Below are positions 1-15,134 of a DNA stretch of 64,000 nucleotides, piece after piece. Numbering within the stretch: position 1 is the stretch's first letter; every line of letters starts with the position of its first letter. The stretch is from Girardinichthys multiradiatus (taxonomy: Eukaryota; Chordata; Actinopteri; Cyprinodontiformes; Goodeidae). A model generated the notes under the pieces. The model did no database searches. It saw only the letters and a list, made by a program, of their open reading frames with translations, and was not told the DNA's origin. The DNA is taken from assembly GCF_021462225.1 (NCBI RefSeq), contig NC_061805.1, forward strand, positions 996,001 to 1,060,000, read 5' to 3'. Both the position numbers and the translations under genes were made by a program.

Positions 1-274
1 TTAGCAATATTTTTTATTTATTTCAGTGCCTCATTCTAGAACCTAAGTTAATCTGTGGATTAATCAGCCATAATTTCCTGTTTAAAGGGCATTTGGTAAA
101 AAAAAAAAGCCCTTGTTCAGCTGCTTTGGCTGTTTGAACATAAAACATATAGTTTTTATTTTTTGTTAGAAATATACTTTCTAGAAAGCTGCATAACATT
201 TATGATGTGTGTAAGTGAATAGAACAGAAAGCTAAGTAAAGAGAAGTGGTGGGTGGGAGTGATTGGGGAAATAC
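1..274. other. No recognisable feature
   Basis: AT-rich DNA with a short A run near position 100. I see no ORF, RNA gene or repeat that I can name. Confidence 0.5.
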
Positions 275-1732
<1,458 letters not shown>

Positions 1733-1884
1733 CAATAGATCTCACACACACAGTACAGTTAGACAAACATGTATACATAAAACATTTACCACAATATTAG
1801 ATTGTCTTTAGTAATTTGTTGATTTTTGGTCTATCTTTGCCCATAGGTAACTTAAACCAAGATGCTGTCAGATCAGTCCCAACA

Positions 1885-2239
1885 TGTCATACCTGCTTGT
1901 GTTTTGAGTTCTTGAGCTTGTGTTTTTGTAATGTTACCTGGTCTGGTCCTTTGTTTTCTGTCTCCCTGCACCCCAAGCCCACACCTGTTCTGTGTTTTCC
2001 CCTGTTTGTCTTGTGACGTTTGTCATTGGTTCCCCCTGCTGTTCAGTTTTGTATTTAAACCCGTTTGTTTCCGTTGTTCTCCGCTGGTTCCTTATGTTAT
2101 GTTAGATCATGTCTGGTCTTGTGTGTTGGCTATCCTGTCCAATTCTGCCGTGGATAATAAAGACTCATCTTACCTGAAAACCTCCAGCTTCAGGAGTTCT
2201 TGCCTGCATTTTGGTCCATCAAAAACCCACTTTATAACA
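1885..2239 (+). repeat. Solo-LTR-like repeat (TG...CA), copy with TSD CAACA
   Basis: The 355-bp repeat begins TGTCAT and ends TAACA. It is flanked by an exact 5-bp duplication, CAACA, at 1880-1884 and 2240-2244. Inside, in order, are a TATA-like TATTTAAAC (2052-2060), an AATAAA signal (2156-2161) and GCATTTTGGTCC near the 3' end. This order of promoter, poly(A) signal and TG...CA ends with a 5-bp duplication is what a solo LTR shows. No coding region is attached, so the parent element is unknown. Small ORFs across it are not credible. Confidence 0.7.
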
Positions 2240-5200
2240 CAACATCTATTCAACCACATTAACCCAGTTAACCGTTTTGAAAGAAAATATGTTAAACAAT
2301 ACCTGAATGGTTCTCAGACATCTAGCTAAATCGGTACTTATTTGTTTTAAAGGTGAAAGTTTATTTGAGTCTAGAATTTTTTTCAGACATTTAATTGAAA
2401 ATGAAATGTTTACTTTTTTTGGCCAAGATTGACATAAATTAAAAGTTATGACAATGGGTCAGCTGGTGTCAAATTCAAGATTTCTCAACTACTAAATACT
2501 TTTACCAGGTAAACCGCAGAACTTTATGCCAATAAATATATATCAGTCCAGATTCTTTGATGTTTATTGAGTATGTTTTTTTTTTTTTTGCTGTGAATTA
2601 TTTTAATTTTACTAATCCAAATTAAATATTGTGTAATCTCTTAAATGCTTTGAAGGTAATCTGTCAGGTCTGCATCCTCTCTGTTCAGATACAGCGGAGC
2701 TGCTGTGGTTCTGTTTGAAATGAGGATTCATGCTAAATAAATGACTATTTTACTTTTATCAAACCAAACTGAACTTCGTCTCTTGTCATATAGAGAAAAT
2801 GTGGCACATCCTATGCATGTTGTTTCCTAGTAGGGATGGGTACTGAATTTGGTACTTCAACAGGTACTGACCAAATTCTGTCAGTACTATCGAGTCTCGC
2901 ATTTTTGGTTCTCATAACTAAAACATTTTAAATTTAAATGGTACATTATTTGTCTTCATTTTACATATTTTACATCTTTCCTGGTTAAATAAAATATAGA
3001 AAAACTAAATACAATCAGTGTTATAAGACAAGGCTAAGAGTCAAACGTAAAATATACCAAGATGCTACGTTAGATAAAGACACCAGAAAAACCCTGAAAG
3101 AATCCATTCTGGAGCAGTGTCCACAAAATATCCTCCTCCCTCTCCCTTTTCTTCTGCAGGAAAAATTGAGTTATTTTTGTGTCACTTCACCAAGATCCAA
3201 TGGCATTTTGTATCCTTTGAAGGAAAATGAGCTTCAGATGCAGGAAGATGAAGAAATTGCAATACTTTTCTATCATTTTGTCAGGCTATTTTCAGCCAAA
3301 TTAGATCAAGGGTTGTTGCATCTGTCGTGTGCAACACAATGAGACGCATTGGTTTGCTGGGGATAGTGGATAAACCTCTTCAAAAGATCAAACAAAGTTT
3401 CCAATCAAGCTATATTACATGTAATTTATCAACATATATAAATCTTTCAGATAAAATTGCACCAGGCCAAAGCAACTGAACAGCTGGAAATGACAAGAAA
3501 ATAAAAGGACACAGCTTTATTCTTGCTGTTAGTTTGTCTTTTATGTGCTTTTTATATTTTCAGGAACTTGCAGCTTGGATACATTGTTAACAAGACTGAT
3601 GCCTGTAAAGAATGTAGCCTGTTGAATTACTTTATCAAAATAAATAAGAACTAATCATATTTCATCTCATCTTTTGATTTTTCCTTGATAGCAGCTTTTT
3701 AGACTTAAGTATCATGGCTCTCTTAAGGATTGGTCTCAAGAAGAGATACGCTGTATGTTTTTGTTACATGTACTATACCTAAAAGATTTGTACAGTAGTA
3801 TGCATCCTGCACTCATTTCTTTGTTCAATGCATTGGAGGAGCCACCCAGTACTCTACTGTAAGATGGTGCTAAGCTATGGTGATCTCCTGACTCTTACAT
3901 TTTTGAGATCTTTAAGAGTTCTTTTTGAACATTTATTTCATTTTTACTTGAGTATTGCGATCGTGTACAAACTTTTAGTAGTATATATAGGGACATGATT
4001 TCCAGGAGCCTGTTGCATAAACAGTTTATCCAGTATTGCACCAGTGTATAAATATTTAGCATTAATTTTCAGCAACAAAATAATTCCTACAAGAAGAAAC
4101 ATATTAGTTTAGTCTCTTACCCAAAACTGCATATTAATATTCCCTTTCAGTATTGTTGCCAATGTTCTACTAATGTTGTCAACAGGGACCAAAGGCAGAA
4201 GAATTTCTCAAAAAGTGCAATGGACAACTGTAAATATTGTTGGAAAAAAAGCCACTAAACAGCAGTTTGGGGTTTTACCTGTCAGCCTTGGTTACAATGG
4301 TATCTTGAGGGACAGTTATTGATGTTAAAATATTGCCTTTCATTCATACTGCAACATACTTTCCAGGAATCCATGTAATGTGCAGTTATGTACTGAAATG
4401 ATGTGTGCCACACAGCCACTTATTGTTTATTGAAAACTTTCCTTACGTAAGTGAAACCAGCTCCAGTGACACCAAGCTGGAAAACTAGATAAATCATTTG
4501 GAGGCAGTCTGGTATCCGTCTGATAAACATGAGTCCAATATTCCCTTCTTTTGATTCATCCTTCCTCTGGGAAAATATCACTTCCAGAGCAAAGTCGTTT
4601 GCTTGGTTTATCAACTGCTTACAGTCGATGCTTGTCAGCACCTTTCTTTTTGGTGAAACTGGTCTTTAACTTTTGTTAAATGCTAACTTTTTTTTTTTTT
4701 TATAGATTCATGTCTTTAGTACATGTCTTCTGCCTCCACAAGAGTGTTTGTTTCTGTGCACTGATGAAACATTTTTTGTATGGTACTAAAATTTTATTTT
4801 CATGACTGTTTATTCAAATCATATATTAATATCCTGTATAAAGTGCATCAAAGCTGCATTTTATAGTAGATTTTTTATACTATCATTGCAAAGATTTGAT
4901 ATATTGGGTATTTTCAGGCTGAGCAGCGATCACACCATTTTTTCACAAAAGTACTGTAAAGCTCACAACAATTTGCAGTAATTATTTCAAAAAGGTTAAA
5001 AAAAGTCATTTATATTTTTTCTCAAATCAAATAAAATGCACACAATACTATGACACTTAAATATTAGTGGCAGTTTAGTTAAATATTTAGATTGTTTCAA
5101 TATAGCAAAATTAGTTATAGTCCTTGTTATTGTGTAGCTTTACCAAAGAATGCAGCACACTTTACTAAACTCATTATGTTTAAAATTGTTTGTAAATGTT

Positions 5201-7094
5201 ACTTTGGACATCTTGTGGTTGTAGTATCTTCATGAAGTCCTGATCTTTATAAGCACTATGAAGGTGTGGACATTTGGTCAAACTGTGCAAAATGTTCTGC
5301 AACACTCTGATGGAAAACAGCAAATATTAGTAATCATTTGTAAACCCAGACTGGTCTAGGCAACTGTGGGACTTTAAGGATCAGTTAGGGCTGGAAGACA
5401 AACATCAGGTGATAAGATAGCTGGCAAAAGACTGCCCCCTACTGTAGCTCTGCTGTCTGAATGAAAAACACATATTGACACATGGGCTACATTTTGATTT
5501 CCACTCCTAAGATGTGGTTGTGATTACATGATTTTAAATTATTTTGTATAAATACATTTTTTCTATTATAAGTTTTTGAACTAAATAATGTATTAAAACA
5601 ATGATCATCTCTACACAATATATTTCACAGTGCTTTACAGGAAAAAAAAGGAACACAGGTAAAGGAAATTACAATAAAAACAAGAAATGTAATTATTGTA
5701 CCATTTAAGCATCCAATTCCAGGTTTAGTTATGTGTGTTTGACATATGCTTACTGAGAAGCTACAGTACCAAAAACTAATATTCAGGTGAAAATTCAAAC
5801 CCTTAAACACAATACCAACTTATTTAATCCTGAAAATGCTAAATTAAATATAGAACCATTCAACCATGCTTTTATCTTATTCCAAATGTTCAGTAAGCCA
5901 TGTTTCATATACTGGACTAGCTGGTACAAAGTGTTTCCCAATTATGTTAGAACATAGGTTTATGGTTGCAGTTGGAGCCAGTTGTCAAGGTTTTAACTGA
6001 TTATGTAGATTATATTGTATTACTTATGTTGTGTCCTATCAAAACCCAATAGAAAAGAATAGAACAGAATTGTATAGAACAGAATTTCCCATTCCCCACC
6101 CTATCACATAAAAATAAAGAATAATTAGAACTATAGATTATCTAAGAGGGTCTTGAGGTATTTTCATTTCTGTAATTCTGACATTAAAGGACCCACAGCT
6201 TCTTCTGCTATATAATGTGATGTTGTGCTAATTACGTTTTGGATTTTTACAGACATTAGGCTACTTTTCTTTTACTATGAATAACCAGAAGGTGACCTAA
6301 TTCTTGTTGTACAACACAACTAACTTTGAAATTGAGGAATGACTCATCAATCTGCAATATATATTTGCATTACAAATGTTGCCATTGCGGAAGCTTTAAA
6401 TAAATATTACATGAACATGAGCACTTTTGAAAAATGTATGACATTGTAAGATATACAGTATATCACATAATTTTGTTTTTGCCATTTAATAAAGGTTCCA
6501 TGCTGATATTATTTTATAAAAGATGATGCAAGAGCACACATGTTTTTATTTGTATGCATAGTCAGATAGAGCCACACCTATATTCACTGGCTAAGACTAG
6601 GGTCAAAATTTACTTTGAGTGGCTTAATCCTATATGTTTAAATTCACATTTTAAATCAAACAATTGACTGAAGATGACAACCAACCACTGACTGACTTAT
6701 TGTAAGCTAAATTATGAAGTATGTAAAAAACATTTATTTTATCTGACCTTAAGTTTTCTTTATCATAAAGGGCTAAGTTCAACTTATCTCCTGAATTGTT
6801 CTCACAACAACTTAGTCTTCTTAAGTGCTTGACCATTGTTGCTCAAGATATTAAGAAGGTAAGTGGTAATACAAGAAACATCAATCTAGGAAGTATTTCT
6901 TAGATGTTCAGCTTGTTCAGTACATCTTTATGAGCATCCAATGACTGAAGAGTCTTTTTAGAGTAGAAGTAAATCAAACGGCCCTCAACAATGGAACTAT
7001 GATGAAAGCAAATCAGAAAATGGCAGAGATCAAAGGAGAAGGAGCAGCCTGAAGCCAAGATGTCACAGTTTCTTACAATGGTCTGCAGCTTAGA
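2240..7094. other. AT-rich non-coding stretch
   Basis: There are no ORFs above about 73 codons and none resembles a known protein. Around 2834-2920 the sequence TAGGGATGGGTACTGAATT resembles the start of common fish MITEs, but I cannot find its other end. A CCTGGTTAAATAAA motif near 2980 resembles the tail of CR1-type fish LINEs. The rest, including a T run near 4690, I cannot assign. Intron or intergenic DNA are both possible. Confidence 0.4.
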
Positions 7095-8309
<1,215 letters not shown>

Positions 8310-8415
8310 AAGAGTGGCATGTTGAAAATGTACAACCTTTTTAAAATCAGCGGAAAGCTCTCTACTGGTATTACCCCAATCAAACCCTGCTATCATTGTA
8401 TGTTTCCTCTAGAAT

Positions 8416-8455
8416 CTAGATGGGACTCTGACTGACTAGATGGGACTCTGACTGA
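8416..8455 (+). repeat. Perfect 20-bp tandem duplication
   Basis: CTAGATGGGACTCTGACTGA occurs twice head to tail. It lies between the TATC array and the L2 tail. Confidence 0.9.
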
Positions 8456-8522
8456 ACCCCTCCTAAATTAGTTTAATTATCCCATTTGTTGTTTGTCTTG
8501 ATTATATTTGGGGTTGAATGTT

Positions 8523-10163
8523 TAGTTCAGTTCAGTTTTTATTTAAATAGCGTCAATTCACAACATGTCGTCTCAAGGCACTTTACAAAGTCAGTTCAAT
8601 TAAATCATTCAGATTTCAAGTCAGGTACAGACATTCCAATTAATCCTAACCATCAAGCAGTGTAGAGACAAAACTCCCTTTTGACAGCAAGAAACGTCCA
8701 GCAGAACCAGAACCAGGCTCAGTGTGAGCGGCCATCTGCAAATACCAACTGGGGGTTTGAGAGAACAGAGCAGAGACACAAAAAGGACACAGAAGCACTG
8801 ATCCAGGAGACCTTTCTATAGGAAAGAAAAGTAAAATGTTAATAGATGCTGGTCCTTTAGTGGCTTAATCTAGGAGAGAAAGACAGATGGCCTCTGAGCC
8901 AGTAGAGTATGAAAAAGAGCATGTGCAGTTAGTCACAGTAAAACCTCAGTCAGTAGCTTCAGTATGTCTAGGAGAGAGACAGGGTTAAACACTGAAAGAC
9001 AGGTCCAGTTGTATCATCGGTAGAATATATGCATTGCGCTGTTGGCAGCAGAAGATTGGCTGATGTCCCCCTCCAGGAAGGTGTCACAGCTAAACACAGA
9101 GCCAGACCAGATGTAGCTTTTAGGAAGAGAAAAAACAGAGAGAGAACATAGAGTTAAAAGCTGAAGTAAGTATAAGAATGTATCGAAGAGAGTGCAAGTG
9201 GTCATTATGTCCTCCAGCAGCCTAAGCCTATAAAAGCATAACTACAGAGATAGCTCAGGATAAACTAAGCCACTCTAACTATAAGCTTTATCAAAAAGGA
9301 AAGTTTTAAGCCTAGCCTTAAAAGTAGACAGGGTGTCTGCCTCATGGACTAAAACTGGGAGCTGGTTCCACAGGAGAGGATCCTGATAACTAAAGGATCT
9401 GCCTCCCATTCTACTTCTAGAGACTCTAGGAACCACCAGTAAACCTGCAGTCTGAGAACAAAGTGCTCTGCTAGGAACATATGGACCAATCAGATCTCTG
9501 ATGTATGATGGAGCTAGATCATTAAGGGCTTTATATGTGAGGAGGAGAATTTTAAATTCTATTCTGGATTTAACAGGGAGCCAATGAAGGGAAGCTAAAA
9601 TAGGAGAAATATAATCTATATTTTTAATTTTCATCAGAACTCTTGCTGCAGCATTTTGAATCAGCTGAAGGCTTTTAACTGCATTTTGTGGACATCCTGA
9701 TAGTAAAGAATTACAATAGTCCAGCCTTGAAGTAACAAATGCATGGACTAGTTTTTCAGCGTCACTCCTGGACAGGATATTTCTAATTTTGGCAATGTTC
9801 TGGAGGTGAAAGAAGGAAATCCTAGAAACCTGTTTAATATAGGATTTAAATGACATGTCCTGGTCAAAAATAACACCAAGGTTTTTTACTTTATTATCGG
9901 AGGTCAATTTAATGCCATCCAGGTTAAGTGATTGACTAAGCAGTTTCTTTTTTAAAGACTGCTGTCCAAAGACGACAACTTCTGTCTTGTCTGAATTTAG
10001 AAGTAAAAAATTTAGTCATCCAAGTTTTTATATCTTCAAGACATGCTTGTAGTCTATCTAACTGGTTGGGCTCATCTGGATTTATGGATTTAAGTACAGC
10101 TGAGTATCATCAGCGTAACAGTGAAAATGTATCCTATGGTGCCTGATAATTTGACCTACTGGA
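8523..10163 (-). mobile_element. L2/Maui-type LINE fragment, copy 1 (3' part)
   Basis: Minus-strand LINE with a 3' tail of TTCAGTTCAGTTCAG-type units at 8523-8537. A 3' UTR of about 750 bp follows (reading 9274 down to 8523), containing the sequence common to fish L2 tails (TTTATTTAAATAGCGTCAATT in plus orientation). The end of the reverse transcriptase lies at 9275-10160. The 5' side stops at about 10163, next to a SINE head. The same family occurs at 10725, 13815 and 30145-39356. Confidence 0.88.
9275..10160 (-). pseudogene. L2 LINE reverse transcriptase, C-terminal fragment
   Basis: The open part (9275-9907) gives the thumb and C-terminal region: NLGVIFDQDMSFKSYIKQVS, then SRLDYCNSLLSGCP, LQLIQNAAARVL, ASLHWLPVKSRIEFKILLLT and the terminal LSTFKARLKTFLFDKAYS. 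Upstream, near 10090-10115, the translation still shows the YADDTQLY catalytic motif, but in another frame and next to small indels. The N-terminal part and the endonuclease are missing. It closely matches the ORF at 38087-39226. Confidence 0.88.
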
Positions 10164-10271
10164 AGCCTTGCCCAGGGGTACATCGACCTACGGCAGGAGG
10201 AAGCTGGAATCGAACCCACAACCTTCTGATTGCAAGACAACAACTCTTCCTACTGAGCCACAGTCGCCTCA
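10164..10271 (-). mobile_element. tRNA-derived SINE head
   Basis: On the minus strand this reads GGCGACTGTGGCTCAGTAGG followed about 30 bp later by GGTTGTGGGTTCGATTCCAG, the A-box and B-box arrangement of a tRNA-derived RNA polymerase III promoter. No tRNA cloverleaf with a proper acceptor stem is evident, so it is a SINE head rather than a tRNA gene. It sits where L2 copy 1 stops. Confidence 0.7.
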
Positions 10272-10310
10272 ATGTCATCCAGATTATGGAGTTTTGACGC
10301 AATTTCAATC

Positions 10311-10718
10311 TGAAAGACTCACCCCCTCCTCTGCTCCGTCAAATGACTCCACCATGCGTCCCCGCTCCAGCCAATCAGCATTGAGTCCGCATTTCCTCTT
10401 CAGCCAATCACTGTCCAAGGCTCTGCTTTAAAGATCTTCACTCTCGGACTTCCTCGCTCTTCAAGCTGTGCTGCGACCCTCCTCCTTCCCATATCCACCA
10501 TCTGGCTCCTCCCGATTTCCCTACCTTCTCAGGCCTCCGCTCCACCACCACTCGGATCCCAGGGGGAAGACATCTCTAATTCTATTCATAAGTTATTCAT
10601 TCAAGCTCACGTCATTCTCAGCATTCATGTCTTCCTCCGGGGTCCGAGCGCCAAATAAATATTTGTAAATAAACTTTTCTAATCGCCTCCTATGTGTCTT
10701 TTCATTGTGAGTCTTACA
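10311..10718 (+). repeat. LTR-like or promoter-bearing repeat between L2 fragments
   Basis: The ends are imperfect inverted repeats, TGAAAGACTCAC at the left and GTGAGTCTTACA at the right, giving TG...CA boundaries. It is GC-richer than its surroundings, with two CCAATCA boxes near 10370 and 10400 and AATAAATA near 10655. I found no matching target-site duplication. L2-type sequence resumes within about 10 bp on the right. A solo LTR is the simplest reading, but this is an inference. Confidence 0.4.
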
Positions 10719-10724
10719 GGATAG

Positions 10725-12125
10725 AAATGTGATTGACTAAGCAGTTTCTTTTTCAAGGACTCCGTCAAAAGACAACAACTTCTGTCTTGTCTGAAATTAG
10801 GGGAAGAAAATTTAAAGTCATCCATTATGTCTTCAAAACATGCCCATACACTGTCTAACTGGTTCAGCATAACAGTGGAGCCTAATAATTTTACCTATTG
10901 AAAGCATTTATATAGTAAAGAGAATTGGCCCAAACACTGAACCCTGTGGTACTCCACAATTAACACTGGAGTTTAAAGATGATTTATCATTTACATGAAT
11001 AAACAGGAATCTGTCAGACAAATAAGATTTAAACCAGCCTAGTGCTGTTCCCCTGATCCCTGCAGCATGTCCCAGCATTTCTTAGAGAATATTGTGATCG
11101 ACTGAATCAAATGCAGCACGGAGATCTAACAGAACCAGAACAGACACAAGTCCATTATCTGAGAACCTAAGAATATCATTAGTGACGTTCAGCAGAGCTG
11201 TTTCTGTGCTATGATGAGCTCTGAAACCTGACTGAAACTCTTCAAACAGATCATTGCTGTATAAATGCTCACACACTTGATTAGCAACTATTTTCTCAAG
11301 AAATTTAGACAAGAACGGAAGATCAGATTTAGGTCTGTAATTTTAGTAAATCATCTTGATCTAGCAAAGTTTACTTAAATAAAGGTTTAATTACAACTAC
11401 CTTAAAGTCTGTGGAACATATCCATTTACTAAAGATAGATTAATCATCTCTATGGGGCTGGTAATCAAAGGGAACACTTAAATAATTTGGTTAGGATTGG
11501 GTCTAACATACAAGTTGAAGGTTTAGATGAAGCTAATATTATTGATAACTCAGGAATCTCCACTGGGTCAACACTGGGTCAACACATTCCAAAAACAGAT
11601 CAGTTTCTACAGTTACCTCCAATGCTGTCTCACTCACTAATGAAGAAGTAATCATGTTCAGGAGTATGCCAATGATTTTATTTCCAATATAATCAATTTT
11701 ATTTAAGAAGAATCCCATAAAGTAATGACTGCTAAGAGCTAAGGGAATGGATGACTCAACAGAGCTATGGCTATGTGTAAGTTTAACAACTGTACTAAAA
11801 AGAAACCTAGGATTATTCTTATTCTCTTCTATTAATAATGAGAAATAAGCTGTTCTGTTAAGCTTGGCAAAGTGTCTTTTTATACAACAGTAGGCTATTT
11901 TTCCAGATAAGTAAGAGCCCTCTAGATTTGTAGAGAGCCATTTTCACTCCAATTTTCTAACATTGCGCTTTAAAGTATGCAGCCTTGAATTAAACAATGG
12001 AGCCAGTCTCCTATAAATAATTACCTTCTACAACATGTAGAGTGTCCTGAATAGCTATTTAAAGTAAAAAAAAAAGAAACCAACCTAGGGTAGTATGGAT
12101 GTCATCCCAGGATATTTGGCCCATA
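10725..12125 (-). mobile_element. L2/Maui-type LINE fragment, copy 2
   Basis: Minus-strand L2 sequence. It covers the region upstream of the thumb, through the reverse transcriptase core, to the linker before it. Recognisable pieces are [20 protein letters not shown] and [20 protein letters not shown] with [18 protein letters not shown] (11082-11312), and farther upstream an ENKNNPRFLFSTVVKLTHS-like stretch near 11780-11850. Frameshifts and stops divide it. It overlaps copy 1 in L2 coordinates, so it is a separate insertion and not the continuation of copy 1. Confidence 0.82.
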
Positions 12126-13814
12126 CCACTTCCTCATTGAATTAAAAGAAAAAATAAAATGACTGAATAAATATTTGTTATGACTGTAAAATTAAGACAA
12201 GCCAATATTATTAATATATTAGTGATATATTGTACAAATGTTTCACAAATTGCTATGATACTGTGTTGGAAAGATAAAACAGTAAAGCACTGTTGTAGCC
12301 CAAAAGACAGTGAAAATGGTTTTTGTCATGTTCACTGAAATTGAGTTCATGTGGACCTACTTTAATTGTGAGACTACATGTATATTGGTGAAGTGAACCT
12401 TTAATAAATAGCAATATTCTCCATATACCACCTGCTGGTCTCATAATGACAAAGGATTTCAATTAGAGAGAGGCACTGCTTTCTTCAGTGGCAGCCCATT
12501 TCTTTTCATCACTGAGTGCTTGAATAAAACACAGTGGAGGAGAAGGGGGAGGAGAGTCCTTCAGGAGGAAAATGCTGCATTTCACTAACATCTTGGGAGT
12601 GTCTTGGTTCATCTAATTCTATAACATTTGGATAAAGGTGGATCCCACACTAACCTGTCAGACAAACGAAAATTAGACAGGCTTGTTTTGTAGCACATAG
12701 ACAGTGAAAGTCAGTTTTGAACATAAAAATCGTAAATTTACTCGATTGTTCATTATTTTATAGATGTCGAACTACTTTTGACAAAATATTTTGTCATCCA
12801 TCCCTTTTTATGTGTAAACCACTTGAGGACAGTGGGGAAGTTGAAGCCTATTTGTGCCACACTTTCTGTCACACAATTATTTCACAGTAACCAACAAACC
12901 AAAGACAGTGTTTTTAAAGTGAGCGTCAAAAAACAAAATTACCTAGAGAGAACCCCAGACATGCACAGAGAAAATTAAACCAGCTTTTCACCAAAGAGGC
13001 TCTGGTTGAGATTTGAACCACCGAGTTAGGTTTCATCTACATTGTATGGATCATTTACCAGAAAAATCCTGTCTCACCTCCAAAAGGACACTACCAAACA
13101 ATGTTTTGGATCACTGTTATGGACTTTTTGCCATTCTAAACAAATGGGGTTAAGTATCACCAACTCGTCTTACTGATGCTCAATGCTCTTGCCATTTTAT
13201 GATGCACACTGCAGTGGTGTGTGGTATTGCTCAGCTGCAGATGTAGACCATGGGCAATAGTTCAGGAAACAGTACCAGGAGAAATTTCCTGAGGTAGCTA
13301 TGAGTCAATTCTAATGCATTTCTCCCTCTTTATTTCCAGTAACGTCTGCCCAAAACCAGACAGGGAGTTGTATGATGTCATGTGTGGGTATGTGTAAAAG
13401 TGAGGGGCATTCCTGTGTCTGTGAGTCCAGATTCTACACTACAAAGACAGTTTAACTTTTGTCATAGATCCAGCAGAACTAAATCTGGCATGGGAAATCA
13501 TGGTTGGTACTACCACTTTAGTGGTGCTACAAACCTGGTTACCAGTTCTTTAAATGAACCTAGGGTTACTGACTCTGTATTGCTGTGCACCCATGTAAAA
13601 CATGTGGAGCTGCAATATCAGGACCGGTCACCATGAAGAGGCAGAAAGAAAGCTGGACATGAAAAAAATGGTGGTGAATGCATAAATTATCCCATCAATT
13701 TCACAGCTACAGTATATTGTTAAATCATCAACCTACACATTTTGTCATTAGTAATGTTATCATCCTTGGGCAACATTTCAGTTCTATTGACTCAGTCCAG
13801 CGGCTGGAGATATA
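12126..13814. other. Unassigned non-coding stretch
   Basis: No ORF above 84 codons and none with family resemblance. Positions 12930-13030 (CCCAGACATGCACAGAGAAA ... TTTGAACCACCGAG) resemble the worn head of a minus-strand tRNA-derived fish SINE. The rest I cannot name. Confidence 0.4.
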
Positions 13815-14195
13815 AATGTCTATCTAACTGGTTCAGCATAACAGTGGAGCCTGATAATTTTACCTATTGAAAGCATTTATATAGTAAAGAGAATTGACCC
13901 AAACACTGAACCCTGTGGTACTCCACAATTAACCCTGGAGTTTGAATATGATTTATCACTTACATGAACAAACTGGAATCTGTCAGACAAATTAGATTTA
14001 AACCAGCCTAGCGCTGTTCCCCTGATCCCTACAGCATGTCCCAGCATTTCTTAGAGAATATTGTGATCGACTGTATCAAATGCAGCACTGAGATCTAACA
14101 GAACCAGAACAGACACAAGTCCATTATCTGAAACCCTAAGAATATCATTAGTGACTTTCAGCAGAGCTGTTTCTGTGCTATGATGAGCTCTATAA
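13815..14195 (-). mobile_element. L2/Maui-type LINE fragment, copy 3
   Basis: A 380-bp piece of the reverse transcriptase core, closely similar to 10855-11220. On the minus strand it contains [20 protein letters not shown] and [18 protein letters not shown], the motif A region with its catalytic aspartate. It breaks off abruptly at both ends. The DNA from 14196 to 14619 is unassigned. Confidence 0.85.
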
Positions 14196-14624
14196 ATGTC
14201 AAGTTTAAAGCATGTTGTGGTTGGTTTGTGATGTTGAACATTCTGTAAATAAATTGCATTCTGAGCAGGAACATAATCACACGGACACAATGTAGCAGTT
14301 TGGAAAATATGATGAACACTGCGCTCAAATAAATGATGAGGTTTTTTCAGGAGGAGGGATTTTAATTGAGAAAATTGATCATCGCTTCTAGTCTTCACAT
14401 CAGTCTCAGTAGTGTAGGAGGAGCGCATTCCACACCATAGTCCTTTTTATTTTTTGTTTTTTATTTTGTCAGTGCTCCCATTGGTTGAGAGGTGGCGCTG
14501 TCTTTGTCTTGTTCTCTATTCTAGAAACCATACCTGCTACAGAACAGAGCCAAGTGTTGAAATCGGCGGTTCTGAAAATAAAAACTCTGAGTTTGTGGAA
14601 ACAACTTTCAGGAATATCTCCCAC

Positions 14625-15129
14625 TGTCATGTCGAGTGGGTTGTTTGTAGGAACAAAATGCAAACAAGAGCTTAGAAGCGGCATAGTAGGTAGAAACATT
14701 TAATAAAAAAATAAAGAAAAGAAACATTTAAGAAGGCTCAACAGGTAAACTAACAAGTAAATCCAGGACACGGAACAGGCAGAGTAACTAGCATGGAGCA
14801 GGAAGGCAAACAATAGAATCCAGCAACTAAAAAGAAAAACCAGGCAGCTATATACAGTGGAGAGTGAGGAGAAAGTGCATGGAGAACCGATCGATGAGAC
14901 TTATCAGGTAAATATGAGAAACAGCTGAGACCAATTAGGTCTGGGTGGACTGAGGGAGAGAAGATAAAATGAAGAGAACCCGAGCAGGGAGAAAGCACAG
15001 GAATAACAGAAATATCTACATATAAAAAAACAACCAGAATAAACCACAAACCTAATCTAAAACAGGGAAGTGAAGAGAAACAGACAAGACAAAAACTCAA
15101 AATTCAAACAACTTAGGAGAATCATGGCA
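14625..15129 (-). repeat. Solo-LTR-like repeat (TG...CA), copy with TSD CCCAC
   Basis: A 505-bp repeat in minus orientation, beginning TGTCATGTCG and ending ATGGCA on the plus strand. It has exact 5-bp duplications CCCAC at 14620-14624 and 15130-15134. A TATA-like sequence on the minus strand lies near 14848-14854. The layout matches the copies at 1885, 16166 and 49142, although overall sequence similarity is modest. Confidence 0.68.
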
Positions 15130-15134
15130 CCCAC

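Noticed and set aside
4420..4641. 73-codon minus-strand ORF
   Set aside because: No recognisable family and no context. Chance is sufficient.
10164..10271. tRNA gene on the minus strand
   Set aside because: The A- and B-box sequences are present, but there is no convincing acceptor stem or anticodon arm, and the context is a SINE body.
10268..10723. Target-site duplication for the promoter-like repeat at 10311-10718
   Set aside because: Flanking bases (CAATC and GGATA) do not match, and alternative boundaries also failed.
14454..14703. Overlapping 72-76 codon ORFs on both strands
   Set aside because: They straddle the boundary of an LTR-like repeat and have no family resemblance.
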